From Nilaparvata lugens (lineage: Eukaryota; Arthropoda; Insecta; Hemiptera; Delphacidae): a stretch of DNA of 64,000 bases. The stretch is taken from NCBI RefSeq assembly GCF_014356525.2, contig NC_052518.1:30968559-31032558 (forward strand), given 5' to 3'. Positions 1-8,786 of the stretch are shown one piece after another (position 1 is the first letter of the stretch; every line of letters begins with the position of its first letter). The notes under the pieces are model-generated. The model had not been told where the DNA came from. It ran no database searches and was given only the letters and a program-made list of their open reading frames with translations. Position numbers and translations under genes: made by a program.

Positions 1-16
1 CAAAGAAGAAGAAAAC

Positions 17-388
17 ATGAAGATAAAAGGACCGCTGTCAAATTATGATCTACAAGAGTGGGCTGATATTTTAGATATTAAATTACGTGGAATTTATATG
101 ATTGATACACTGCCAAAAAGAATTAATTTCAGTGAAAAAGCAATTATAAACTTGGACTCGATTATGAACAGTGGAACACATTGGGTGGCTTATAAAAAAC
201 ATGCACATAGAGTTTATTATTTTGATCCAATTGGTAATTTACAGCCACCTGTTCAATTAATAGACTATTTCAAACAACAGCCAAATGTGGAAATTTATTT
301 CAATTATGATCAATTACAAAAACTGAATAGTAATGTATGCGGCCATTTTTGTCTTTTATTTCTTGCAGATGTGTTTAGTCAGTTGTAG
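17..388 (+). CDS. Adenain-type cysteine protease (maturation protease), copy A
   Basis: 123 aa. Predicted Ulp1/adenain-fold cysteine protease that cleaves capsid precursor proteins during virion maturation. The catalytic triad is visible: His55 in GTHWVAY, Asp70 in YYFDPIGN and Cys108 in NVCGHFC, with spacing close to adenovirus protease, although the protein is shorter than adenain (about 200 aa). It lies directly upstream of the penton gene, as in copies B and C. The frame is intact. Homology to the copy C protease runs over the whole length. Confidence 0.85.
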   Translation: MKIKGPLSNYDLQEWADILDIKLRGIYMIDTLPKRINFSEKAIINLDSIMNSGTHWVAYKKHAHRVYYFDPIGNLQPPVQLIDYFKQQPNVEIYFNYDQLQKLNSNVCGHFCLLFLADVFSQL

Positions 389-412
389 AAGGTGGTAACA
401 CACACACACACA

Positions 413-1096
413 ATGGTTGTAATAACATTATCAAACAGTAGTAGCTGTTTAATAGAAGTACTACCCAATGTATTAGAGCTTGATACATGCTATGAATATG
501 AAATTGGTTTGATTAATTCATGGACATACAATAGTGTACCGAATATAATCAAAAATGTCAACTCATCTTTTAAGTATGGTGATAAATTGGTTGATTTGGA
601 TACAGGTTCCTATGAAATTGATTGTATAATAAGTGAAATAAAGAGAAAATTAAATGTTGATAGTACAAATCTCATTATACAGGGGAATAATACGACAATG
701 CTATGTGAATTAAAAGCGGATAAAGATGTTGATTTAACAATGAGCACTTCACTAGCTGATATACTTGGTTTTGATAGAGAAATTCTAGTAGCAAATAAAT
801 GGCATTATTCTAAACGATTAGTGTGCATCACAAATATAACATCGTTCCAGATTAGTTGTAATCTAGCATGCGGTAGTTATTGAAATGGAGAAGAGGTTCA
901 TACAATTTTTGAATTTCTTCCAAAGGTTGCACCTGGTTTTCTAATAAATTAATCACCAAATCCAATTATTTATTTTCCATTGAACACACATAGAATTCAA
1001 TCTATTGTAATTCAGATAGTTGATCAGAATGGTAAACTAGTTGATTTCCGCGGCGATAGTATAACAATAAGAGTTCACATTAGACGGAAGGAGTGA
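413..1096 (+). pseudogene. Penton-like minor capsid protein, copy A, two premature stops
   Basis: The reading frame from the ATG at 413 matches the 230-aa penton protein of copies B and C over its full 228 codons (single jelly-roll minor capsid family of Polintons, expected at the capsid vertices). It is interrupted by an in-frame TGA at 881-883 and a TAA at 950-952, with no frameshift. Downstream homology (fibre-proximal FRGD-type segment, final RRKE) continues to the expected stop at 1094-1096. The start at 413 is preferred over the GTG at 392, which would read through a CA repeat. The gene is dead in A while its neighbours remain open. Confidence 0.85.
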
Positions 1097-1176
1097 GAGA
1101 GAGAGAGAGGAAAGATGAATGCAAGGTGTGTTAGAACAATGTGCATTAGTTGTGTGCGAACAACGCAAGCGAGAGA

Positions 1177-1356
1177 ATGGGTTTCGTAATTTATAACCTA
1201 GCGCCAGGTGCAAGTAGGACTGCTAGTCATCAGCCGGCGGCGCTTAGTACTTATCAGACTGTGAAACTGATAACACATAATCGAGCAAGGTTTTTAGAAA
1301 AGCTTGGTTTTAAAGTAAATTGGAAATATGTCATTAACACACGCAGCCGCAATTAG
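1177..1356 (+). CDS. Small conserved Polinton protein overlapping the capsid gene start, copy A
   Basis: 59 aa starting MGFVIYN and ending in a basic segment. It has a counterpart at the same place in copy C (58 aa) and a frameshifted one in B. The most conserved part is the motif RxLEKLGFxVxW near the C-terminus. The last 29 bases overlap the start of the major capsid gene in another frame. I infer a small basic virion protein, possibly analogous to adenovirus core/cement peptides; no function is proven. Confidence 0.6.
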   Translation: MGFVIYNLAPGASRTASHQPAALSTYQTVKLITHNRARFLEKLGFKVNWKYVINTRSRN

Positions 1357-2569
1357 CGACATACTAAATGTTGAACAAGATATACACTATTATTCAGATA
1401 TAACAAAATTTGATTATCACACACATGCTCCATATGGTAATTTGAAATTTCATAATAATGACGAAATTCACATTTCAAAATCATCACACGATCTTATTTC
1501 TTTAGTTGCAAAATCTTTTCTTATTGTTGAAGGAAACATTACATGTAAAAAGCCGGGTAAAGAAAAAGAAGACCCGCCCGTTGATGCACAATATACGCTC
1601 AACTCAAATACAGTAGCACATATGTTTGATGAGATACGATTTGAATTGGCAGGTACAGTTGTTGCGAAGAGTCGACTAGTGGGTATTACTTCAACTATAA
1701 AAGCATATTTAGTGAAAAGACAAATCGATAAAAATACATATGAGCTAGCAGGATTCAAAAAGGAAGGATTAACACTTAGTAATAATAGCTTTGCATTTTG
1801 TGTGCCATTAAAATTACTTCTACCATTTTTTGAGGATTTTCAACACGTGATTTTGAATATGAGACAAGAGCTTGTACTATTGAGATCGGCAACAGATGTT
1901 AATTGTATTAAATCCTCTAATGCTACAACAATGTCATTGGAAATAACAAAACTGCTTTGGAAAGTACCTTATTTACATGTAGATGATCATTTAAGATTGA
2001 AATTTCTGAAAATTGTCGATCAGGATAGGCCGTTGAAAATTGCATTCAGAAAATGGGATATTCATGAATACCCGCAATTACCCAGTTCAACTTCAACTGT
2101 TTGGACGATAAAGACGGCATCAAAGGCTGACACACCACGATTTGTAATATTAGCATTTCAGACCAACAGGAAAAATGTAATGTCAAAGTCAATGTCCAAT
2201 TTTGATTTGTGCAAATTGCATGATGTTAAACTTTTCTTAAATAGTGAATATTTACTGTATGATCGACTAAATGGAAACAAACAACTTCTATACAAAATGT
2301 TTTTGGATTTTGCACCCAGCTATTTTAATTTAGGAATTCATACCGAGCATGGTACAGATGTAGATTATAAAACTTTTACTGATAACTGTGCAATAGTTGT
2401 ACTTGATTGTTCACATCAAGCTGATCATTTAACATCGTCAACAGACATTCGATTGGAAATGGAGTTTGCAGAAAATGTACCAAGTTTAACGACTGCATAT
2501 TGTATTTTAATAAGTGACACATTAGTGGAATATAAACCATTAAGCACATTAGTTCGCGAAGTTCAGTGA
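1328..2569 (+). CDS. Major capsid protein (double jelly-roll type), copy A
   Basis: 413 aa, open from ATG 1328. Colinear with the 420-aa protein of copy C (AAISDIL at the N-terminus, NxxLFDEIRxELAG, PLxLxLPFFEDFQ, SxSNFD, YxMFLDFAPSY, SSTDxRxEMEF). Size and position after the penton gene match the major capsid protein of Polintons/adintoviruses, which forms the hexon-like trimer. The family call is from context and homology between copies; the jelly-roll fold cannot be proven by eye. The 120-residue region carries an insert specific to A (KKPGKEKEDPP). Confidence 0.75.
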   Translation: MSLTHAAAISDILNVEQDIHYYSDITKFDYHTHAPYGNLKFHNNDEIHISKSSHDLISLVAKSFLIVEGNITCKKPGKEKEDPPVDAQYTLNSNTVAHMFDEIRFELAGTVVAKSRLVGITSTIKAYLVKRQIDKNTYELAGFKKEGLTLSNNSFAFCVPLKLLLPFFEDFQHVILNMRQELVLLRSATDVNCIKSSNATTMSLEITKLLWKVPYLHVDDHLRLKFLKIVDQDRPLKIAFRKWDIHEYPQLPSSTSTVWTIKTASKADTPRFVILAFQTNRKNVMSKSMSNFDLCKLHDVKLFLNSEYLLYDRLNGNKQLLYKMFLDFAPSYFNLGIHTEHGTDVDYKTFTDNCAIVVLDCSHQADHLTSSTDIRLEMEFAENVPSLTTAYCILISDTLVEYKPLSTLVREVQ

Positions 2570-2611
2570 TTTGACGCAAGAGTGTGTTTTATGAACAGAG
2601 GAGGAGGGGGG

Positions 2612-2649
2612 TATATATAAGTGCGTGTTTGAACAGTGATTACATCAGT
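2612..2649 (+). promoter_or_regulatory. TATA plus initiator core promoter of the BIR-like gene, copy A
   Basis: TATATATAA at 2612-2620 and an arthropod-type initiator TCAGT at 2645-2649, about 31 bases from the inner TATAA to the predicted +1. The ATG at 2656 follows within 10 bases. The same arrangement (TATATATAAG, then TCAGTT before the ATG) recurs in copies B and C, which supports function. Confidence 0.55.
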
Positions 2650-2655
2650 TGCGCG

Positions 2656-3666
2656 ATGAGTAGCCAACCACAACCGCCATCACCATCATTATTGCCAAAA
2701 GCAGATGCATTTGTACAAAGAATGTGTGCTGGCGATGGGCAACAGAAGATGGATGAAGAAGGCAGCAGCAGCAGCAGCAGCAGCAGCAATTTGACAGAAT
2801 TTCGAGAAATTGGTATACAATGCGACATGGATAAAGAAGAAGAGGAGGAGGAGGAGGCGGCGAGAATGGAGAAGAATTGCCACGAACAGAAAAGTGATTC
2901 TTCTTTTGCTGTAGTCGAGTTACATTTTTTCAAAAGTGATGATAACTTTATCATTATTAAAGAGGTAGGCATAATTGATCACAATCTATGCCATATTGTT
3001 CTACACTTCAAATCACCATTTGCAAAAAAATTACTGAGTAGAAAAATGTATCATGATGTCTGTTGGTTGGAGCATAACTATCATAAAATTAAATGGGATC
3101 AAGGTGATTTGACTTATTCTGATGAACTGTTAGCATCATACTTGCAGAATTATTTCACAATCTATACAAAGGGAAGAGAAAAATCACAGTTTTTGAAAAG
3201 GTTACACAACAATGTACAAACTATGCCGGAGAACTTTGAAAAACCAGACTATTCAATGTTTACATATTCTTGGTGTTTTAGTGTATGCAAAATTCATAAC
3301 AAAATGAACAATGCATGTTGTGCACTGTTTAGTGCATATCATTATTTGACAATCTTGTTGAGTAAGAGGCAAACAGAGAGAAAGGAGAATAGTGCAGCAG
3401 CAGCAGCAATCAATTTGCAAAATTCCGATTATACATGTGAAAATAATAGAATGGAAAGTATGAAGCATTTTAATCTATACACAAAACAGCGAAGACGCAA
3501 CTATGCACGACAAGGATTCTATTTTGATGGAAAAAACATTCAATGTGTTTATTGTGGATTTGATTTGAATTTGCATAGAGCAAGAGTATGCAGTCTAGCA
3601 TGTAGCGAAGGTGGAGGGGGACGGCAGAAACAAATAAATTTCACTGTTCTTGTACCGCTCATTTAG
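2656..3666 (+). CDS. BIR-like zinc protein of Polintons, copy A
   Basis: 336 aa from ATG 2656. The N-terminus is low complexity (Ser run and Glu run, encoded by AGC and GAG repeats). The middle matches copy C (IxKExxxxD, HFKSPFAK, WLExNYHKIKWxxGDLxYSD, TKGxEKxxFLxRLHxNVQ, SWCxxxCKIH, CALxSAxHY), a family found in arthropod Polinton-type elements without assigned function. The C-terminus has ENNRMESM, then GFYFDGK and C-x2-C...H-x4-C, resembling a shortened BIR zinc site. An ancient apoptosis or protein-binding role is inference only. Confidence 0.65.
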   Translation: MSSQPQPPSPSLLPKADAFVQRMCAGDGQQKMDEEGSSSSSSSSNLTEFREIGIQCDMDKEEEEEEEAARMEKNCHEQKSDSSFAVVELHFFKSDDNFIIIKEVGIIDHNLCHIVLHFKSPFAKKLLSRKMYHDVCWLEHNYHKIKWDQGDLTYSDELLASYLQNYFTIYTKGREKSQFLKRLHNNVQTMPENFEKPDYSMFTYSWCFSVCKIHNKMNNACCALFSAYHYLTILLSKRQTERKENSAAAAAINLQNSDYTCENNRMESMKHFNLYTKQRRRNYARQGFYFDGKNIQCVYCGFDLNLHRARVCSLACSEGGGGRQKQINFTVLVPLI

Positions 3667-3679
3667 ATGTGAAGAAGCA

Positions 3680-4015
3680 ATGAATCCACAAACTTGGTCT
3701 TATGCACCAGTATGCTTGGAAATAAAACTACAAGAGTATATTGAATGGTATGAAATGTGTGAAAAAGCAATACATTCTGCTGAAGAAGGAAATAGTAAAA
3801 GTATTGCTAGACAATTGAAATCAATATTTTTAAATTCGGTGAATGTTAGTGATATCAGTGATTATTTAGCTTATTATAGACCATTTAGATTGAGTGTAGA
3901 CAAACTGATAAAAATTGAAGAAGAAGTATTGTTATTGTTACGTGGAAGTGTGGAAGAAGAAGAAGAAGGGGAGCTAGTAGAAAGTGAGAGCATAGAGGAA
4001 GGAATGTGTAAATGA
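3680..4015 (+). CDS. Small conserved Polinton protein (91-aa family), copy A
   Basis: 111 aa from ATG 3680, following the BIR-like gene closely. Homologous to the 91-aa protein of copy C: shared WYxxCExAI, AxQLKxIFLxxVNxxDIxDYLxYYRPxxLSxDKLIKIExEV. The C-terminal 25 residues are an acidic Glu-rich extension absent in C. Mostly helical by composition. Function unknown; its constant place after the BIR-like gene suggests coexpression. Confidence 0.6.
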   Translation: MNPQTWSYAPVCLEIKLQEYIEWYEMCEKAIHSAEEGNSKSIARQLKSIFLNSVNVSDISDYLAYYRPFRLSVDKLIKIEEEVLLLLRGSVEEEEEGELVESESIEEGMCK

Positions 4016-4036
4016 GTAGCAGGTGGTGTGGTGAAC

Positions 4037-4501
4037 ATGGAAGGGGTGAGCAACAGGCGAAGCAGCAGCTGTTCAGCTCAGTCTTCAACCGACAACAGCT
4101 TAGTTCAGTCTTGCGCGCGCACCGCAATGAGAATCATGGATTATCAACAACAGCGAAGTAACAGTGGAAATGATCGACATTTCAGTATGAAATCTTCCAA
4201 TTATATTTCAAAAACGGAATATCCGACGGTCTCACCCAAAGAACTTGTGCACGATTCATGGTACCGTGTTGTACATGCTAGATTGGTGAGAACACAACAA
4301 GGACAACGTATCATCATGAGGTTATACGATCTTGACAGTAATGGTGACTATTATTGTGAAGTTTACTTACCTGAGAAATTTCTAAGTGTTTTGAATGTGC
4401 AAACACTTGATGATTTCAACAAACAAAAACTCTATCTGAAGTCTATACAGCGAGAAGGTAAATCGCCTCTTGTTCTTTTAGATAAAGAAAGGAATATTTG
4501 A
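4037..4501 (+). CDS. Small beta-rich protein, OB-like candidate, copy A
   Basis: 154 aa from ATG 4037. The C-terminal 90 residues (SWYRVVHARLV, LYDLDSNGDYY, VYLPEKF) align with the 103-aa protein at 41069 in copy C (WFRVTNVTF, IIDIDSEGDF, KLPNEYSLVLN). Small proteins of this pattern are common in arthropod Polinton-like elements; a ssDNA-binding OB fold is a guess from the strand pattern. In A it is downstream of and cooriented with the capsid module, whereas in C it sits at the opposite end of the element. Confidence 0.5.
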   Translation: MEGVSNRRSSSCSAQSSTDNSLVQSCARTAMRIMDYQQQRSNSGNDRHFSMKSSNYISKTEYPTVSPKELVHDSWYRVVHARLVRTQQGQRIIMRLYDLDSNGDYYCEVYLPEKFLSVLNVQTLDDFNKQKLYLKSIQREGKSPLVLLDKERNI

Positions 4502-5963
4502 AAAAAAAAAAAAAAACCTATCCCAATTTGTGCAATAGGCCTAATGTTGATTAACACATTGTAAAGAATAACTATAGTAGTATGTAGAATAGATTATCAC
4601 TATATACAACCTATTATAGAAATTCAATTCATGTTTTTCAATATGGGGATAGCACATTAAAAAAAGTGCCACCATTCCTTTTACAGCATAGTGTGAGGAA
4701 AATAACATCTTATATTTCGACATAAATATGAAATGTAATTTTTTTCATTCTTTTAGGCCACGCCCCTCGTCTCCTATTGGTCTTGTGCAGAACTCTCAAA
4801 TCTACACTACTATGCATGAAAAATGGACAAAATCTGGTAAGCTCTCTATTTTTCATGCGTTTTGTATGTAATTAAGGATTATTTTTTCAAGGTTCCATTG
4901 GTCTATCATAGACTTATCCTACATCTCTCTCTTTGAAATTAGATGTTCTACAATTTCTGTGAGAAATATTTTGTGTTGATTGTACATTTAACATAGTAAA
5001 TCTGCTTCAAAACTTTAAGGAACTTGTTTTTCTAGATCAAGTTTCGCGTATTTCGTCACATATCTTAAAAAATACTGTAGTGAACGGTCTTAAAACGGTT
5101 TCATTCAATTTCTCAGTTCATTTTACATACAGTACGCTGAATTTAACGTCTTAATTGACAGCCAACAAATACCCGTAGGGCAGGAGAACTGAAATTCAGA
5201 CGAAATCTTTCACTCTGTATAATTTGATAACTAAGAATTTCGGGCCTATTTCAATTAGAACTTTTTCTCTTCTTTTGATGTGAGGAATCACCCCCTGGCT
5301 TCTGGGCACCTTTTTCCAGAACAACCTGTATAACGTTCACTTGTATACAAAGTATCAATGTTATGTTATTGTATCCTTGAGAAGTGACTTTTGTGAATGC
5401 AATTTTTTTGTTTGTGACATTCTTGATTCTTGAAATAATTCGGTGGATGATCAACTGGTACTGTATAATCTAATTATAAAATATTGTTAGCATCGTTGCC
5501 AGGCTTGGGTCCTCTTGCATACAATGCTTTCTCGCTCTTCTGTTTATTTAATTTTTTTTGCTCTTTTATCTAATCATCTATTTGATTTTCACCAAGTCAC
5601 TATGCGCTGTTATGTTAACTATATCTACTCATTCAAATTAAAACTTTATAAACTGTGATTAATTAGACTCGATTCATTTTAACAATTACAAATTATTTCT
5701 CAAAAGCTCACATCACATCAAAAGAATTACATCGAATCAAGCACTAGATTTTTATTAATATGATTCCTTGTGATATTCATCGAAGAATAGATATGAAGGG
5801 AATAGAAACTTTAAGGGAACGTATTTCACTGGGACAATGAATTACTTAACTTCTGATAGAGATTATTATACATGTTAATAATAAGTGTATATTACATGCG
5901 GTTAGATTTTATATAATACTCCATATACGTACTTGAACTTGAGAATAATGATGATGTGTGTAC
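4502..5963. other. Intergenic, nothing recognisable
   Basis: Begins with a 16-base A run, then AT-rich DNA with no supported gene, RNA or repeat array. The few short open frames lack homology or composition typical of coding DNA. Confidence 0.5.
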
Positions 5964-5967
5964 TTAC

Positions 5968-6307
5968 TTCGCACACTCTCCATCAAAGATGTGTCGTGGC
6001 TCTGTTGTTTCCCTGGAACAACGTTGCAATATGCACTCCCTCAACATGGTAACACCAACAAACGTTGGGTTGGGCAGATGATTATGATTGATAGTGATAT
6101 GAAAACTATCAAAAGTTCTATTTGCCATACAAAGTGGCATTGAGGCGCGACTTGCACACTCACGTACATTACATTTTAAATAGATACGCGTTTGGTTGCT
6201 GGAGGTCACCCAATAGAAAAATCCATTGTCAATATGGTATAATGTAGTATTGCGGAGCGTTACGATTTCCTTGACCAATTCCATGTAGACTGAATGTGTT
6301 TTGCCAA
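5968..6307 (-). CDS. Possible internal exon encoding a FLYWCH-type zinc finger
   Basis: The minus-strand frame contains a FLYWCH-like pattern: GFFYW, then RIYLKCNVRECASRA, then FxxxxNHNHLP (Cys-x4-Cys and His-x-His). The exon would run from an AG acceptor just before 6307 (pyrimidine-rich tract upstream) to a GTAAGT donor just after 5968. FLYWCH fingers occur in insect chromatin proteins and in Mutator-like transposases, so this may be a host exon or a transposon relic. No partner exons were found. Confidence 0.4.
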
Positions 6308-6827
6308 CTATTGAATTCGCAACGCAAACGCACAGGTAAAGCATCCTCGTAGAGGGGAGGCAAACAATACTAACCAAAAATCTATTTTTTCCAGGAAGGG
6401 TACAATATGGAAAACACATGTTAAATATTTCCTGCCGCCAAAGTGCAGTACTTTATACCTGGCACTAGAATTTTTGAAATAGAAGAATTTGATTAACTTT
6501 GGTTTCACGCTTCAGTGAACATAGTCTAAGAGCAGGGTAGTTCTACCTGAGGACACCACCGATTACTAATTGACCGGGCTTTCCAGAAGTACCTAACGGA
6601 AAACATTTGACTTGTTTCATGGAAGCAAGGCATTGTAATACTGAATGAGTATTTATAGTTCTATAAAGCAGGGCCTTTTGGTTCTAATACCCGAGACGTC
6701 AGTCTGCAGATTGTTGTTATGAAATGCAGAAAACTTCTTTCACCAACCTTAGACAATAAATGCTGTTTCAAAAGATTGAAAAGATAGAGATATGCCGCTT
6801 CCATAATCTATGGATATGGTTTTTGTA
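6308..6827. other. Intergenic, nothing recognisable
   Basis: No supported feature between the putative FLYWCH exon and the TA microsatellite. Confidence 0.4.
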
Positions 6828-6863
6828 CTATATATATATATATATACCTGTTATATATATATT

Positions 6864-6949
<86 letters not shown>
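6828..6949. repeat. (TA)n microsatellite
   Basis: About 120 bases of nearly pure TA, ending directly against the Penelope-like element. The open frame through it encodes only Tyr-Ile repeats and is not a gene. Confidence 0.95.
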
Positions 6950-6950
<1 letters not shown>

Positions 6951-8786
6951 AATGAAAAAGACTAAGAAATTGTCAAAAAACCACTGATTTATTGATAATT
7001 AGAAAGACCAGTTTCGGTTATTACACCATTGTCAATCTCTGATAAACTAAAACTAAATACAAGAGCAGCAGAATTTATACTAGTAGGTGAGTACTGCTAT
7101 TGGTCGAGGGCATGAACGCCTGCCATTGTCCTAGCTAGACAGTCTCCTCCCCTACACGGTGTGACAAAATGGCGGCTTAAGCAACAGAATCGCCATGATA
7201 ATAAAATTTACTTTCAGTACAAAATAAGAACCAAGAAAACAAATGTGAAAGATAACAAAATAAATATGTAAATGGAAAAACTATTGATTAATGTATGCTT
7301 ACATGTTTATGATAAAACTAAATTCGTAGTGTTGTACTGGTTGAAATGAATCTGGTCATTTAAACTATACTAGGGATTTTCCTTAATTACTCTTGTTATT
7401 TCTAAAGCCTCTAGAATATTCAAAGATCTGCCTTTGTTATTAACATGCAGAAACTCAACATTCTCCTTAACTGTGAACTTGTGATTATTTGTTATCAAAT
7501 GTTCTGCAAAGTTAGATTCCCCATTTTGTTTATTCCAATCTCTGATGTGTTCTATAATTCTACTTTTGAAACTTCTACCAGTCTGACCCACGTAACAAGC
7601 ATTACAATCATCACATTTAAGTTTGTACACCCCACTTTTATCCCAAATATCAATTCTGTCTTTACTCCAGCTAAATAGACTATTTAAAATCGGTTTGGTC
7701 TTGAAAGCAATATGGAATCCATTCCTCTTCAATTCCCTACCTATCTTATCAGATACAAGGCCTAAATATGGGATTGTTATCCAAGTCTTCTCCTCACAGT
7801 TTGAGCCTACAAAGCTAGAATTGATTGAACTTTGTCTATTGATTTTACTCAATAATCTGTCCACCATACTTCCTTCATACCCATTTGTGACAGCTATCTG
7901 TTTAATTTTAGTGATCTCAATTTCAAAATCATGATTGCTCATAGGTATTCTTAGTGCTCTATAGACCATGCTATTGAAAGCAGCAAGTTTGTGAGAAATA
8001 GGATAACAAGAATGAAGAGGAATGATAACATCAGTATGGGTTGGTTTTCTGAAAATGGAAAACTTGTGAAAACCAGTGCTATGATCTATTCTTAAATCTA
8101 GAAAATTCAATACACATAGAAGTACACATAGAAATTAAATAGACTGGTAGAAGTTTCAAAAGTAGAATTAAAGAACACATCAGAGATTGGAATAAACAAA
8201 ATGGGGAATCTAACTTTGCAGAACATTTGATAACAAATAATCACAAGTTCACAGTTAAGGAGAATGTTGAGTTTCTGCATGTTAATAACAAAGGCACATC
8301 TTTGAATATTCTAGAGGCTTTAGAAATAACAAGAGTAATTGAGGAAAATCCCTAGTATAGTTTAAATGACCAGATTCATTTCAACCAGTACAACACTACG
8401 AATTTAGTTTTATCATAAACATGTAAGCATACATTAGTCAATAGTTTTTCCATTTACATATTTATTTTGTTATCTTTCACATTTGTTTTCTTGGTTCTTA
8501 TTCTGTACTGAAAGTAAATTTTATTATCATGGCGATTCTGTTGCTTAAGCCGCAATTTTGTCACACCGTGTAGGGGGAGGAGACTGTCTAGCTAGGCCAA
8601 TGGCAGGCGTTCATGCCCTCGACCAATAGCAGTACTCGCCTACTAGTATAAATTCTGCTGCTCTTGTATTTAGTTTTAGTTTATCAGAGATTGACAATGG
8701 TGTAATAACCGAAACCAGTCTTTCTAATTATCAATGAATCAGTGGTTTTTTGACAATTTCTTAGTCTTTTTCATTCAATATGAATA
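6950..8786 (-). mobile_element. Penelope-like element fragment with inverted terminal duplication
   Basis: A minus-strand C-terminal part of a Penelope-like retroelement, 7370-8110 plus 3' region to 6950. It is followed head to head by an inverted, nearly identical copy of its 3' part (about 8137-8786 mirrors about 6950-7583). The two arms of roughly 640 bp flank about 550 bp of unique element sequence. Inverted or tandem partial copies (pseudo-LTRs) are typical of this class. Confidence 0.75.
7370..8110 (-). pseudogene. Penelope-like reverse transcriptase C-terminus with GIY-YIG endonuclease, 5'-truncated
   Basis: 246 aa. The first 60 residues (FLDLRID, FRKPTHTD, SCYPISHKLAAFNSMVYRA) match the end of the reverse transcriptase domain of Penelope-like elements. 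Residues about 155-240 form the GIY-YIG endonuclease: GVYKLKC, ACYVGQTGRSFKSRIIEH, then N-terminal-strand and glutamate-bearing helix (ILEALEI). The element's reverse transcriptase core is missing, so this is a truncated copy. The frame itself is open. Confidence 0.8.

Larger units (their letters stand above)
1..4501 (+). mobile_element. Polinton/Maverick copy A, partial (structural half)
   Basis: A plus-strand gene cluster in the usual Polinton morphogenesis order: protease, penton, small ORF, major capsid, BIR-like zinc protein, small protein, beta-rich small protein. All are homologous to copies B and C but clearly diverged, so A is an older or different lineage. The left side runs out of the window. 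I could not find a terminal inverted repeat after 4501; a short A-run follows directly. It lies outside the outer unit that starts at 11904. Confidence 0.85.

Noticed and set aside
6760..6951. Open frame of Tyr-Ile repeats
   Set aside because: It is a translation of a (TA)n microsatellite.
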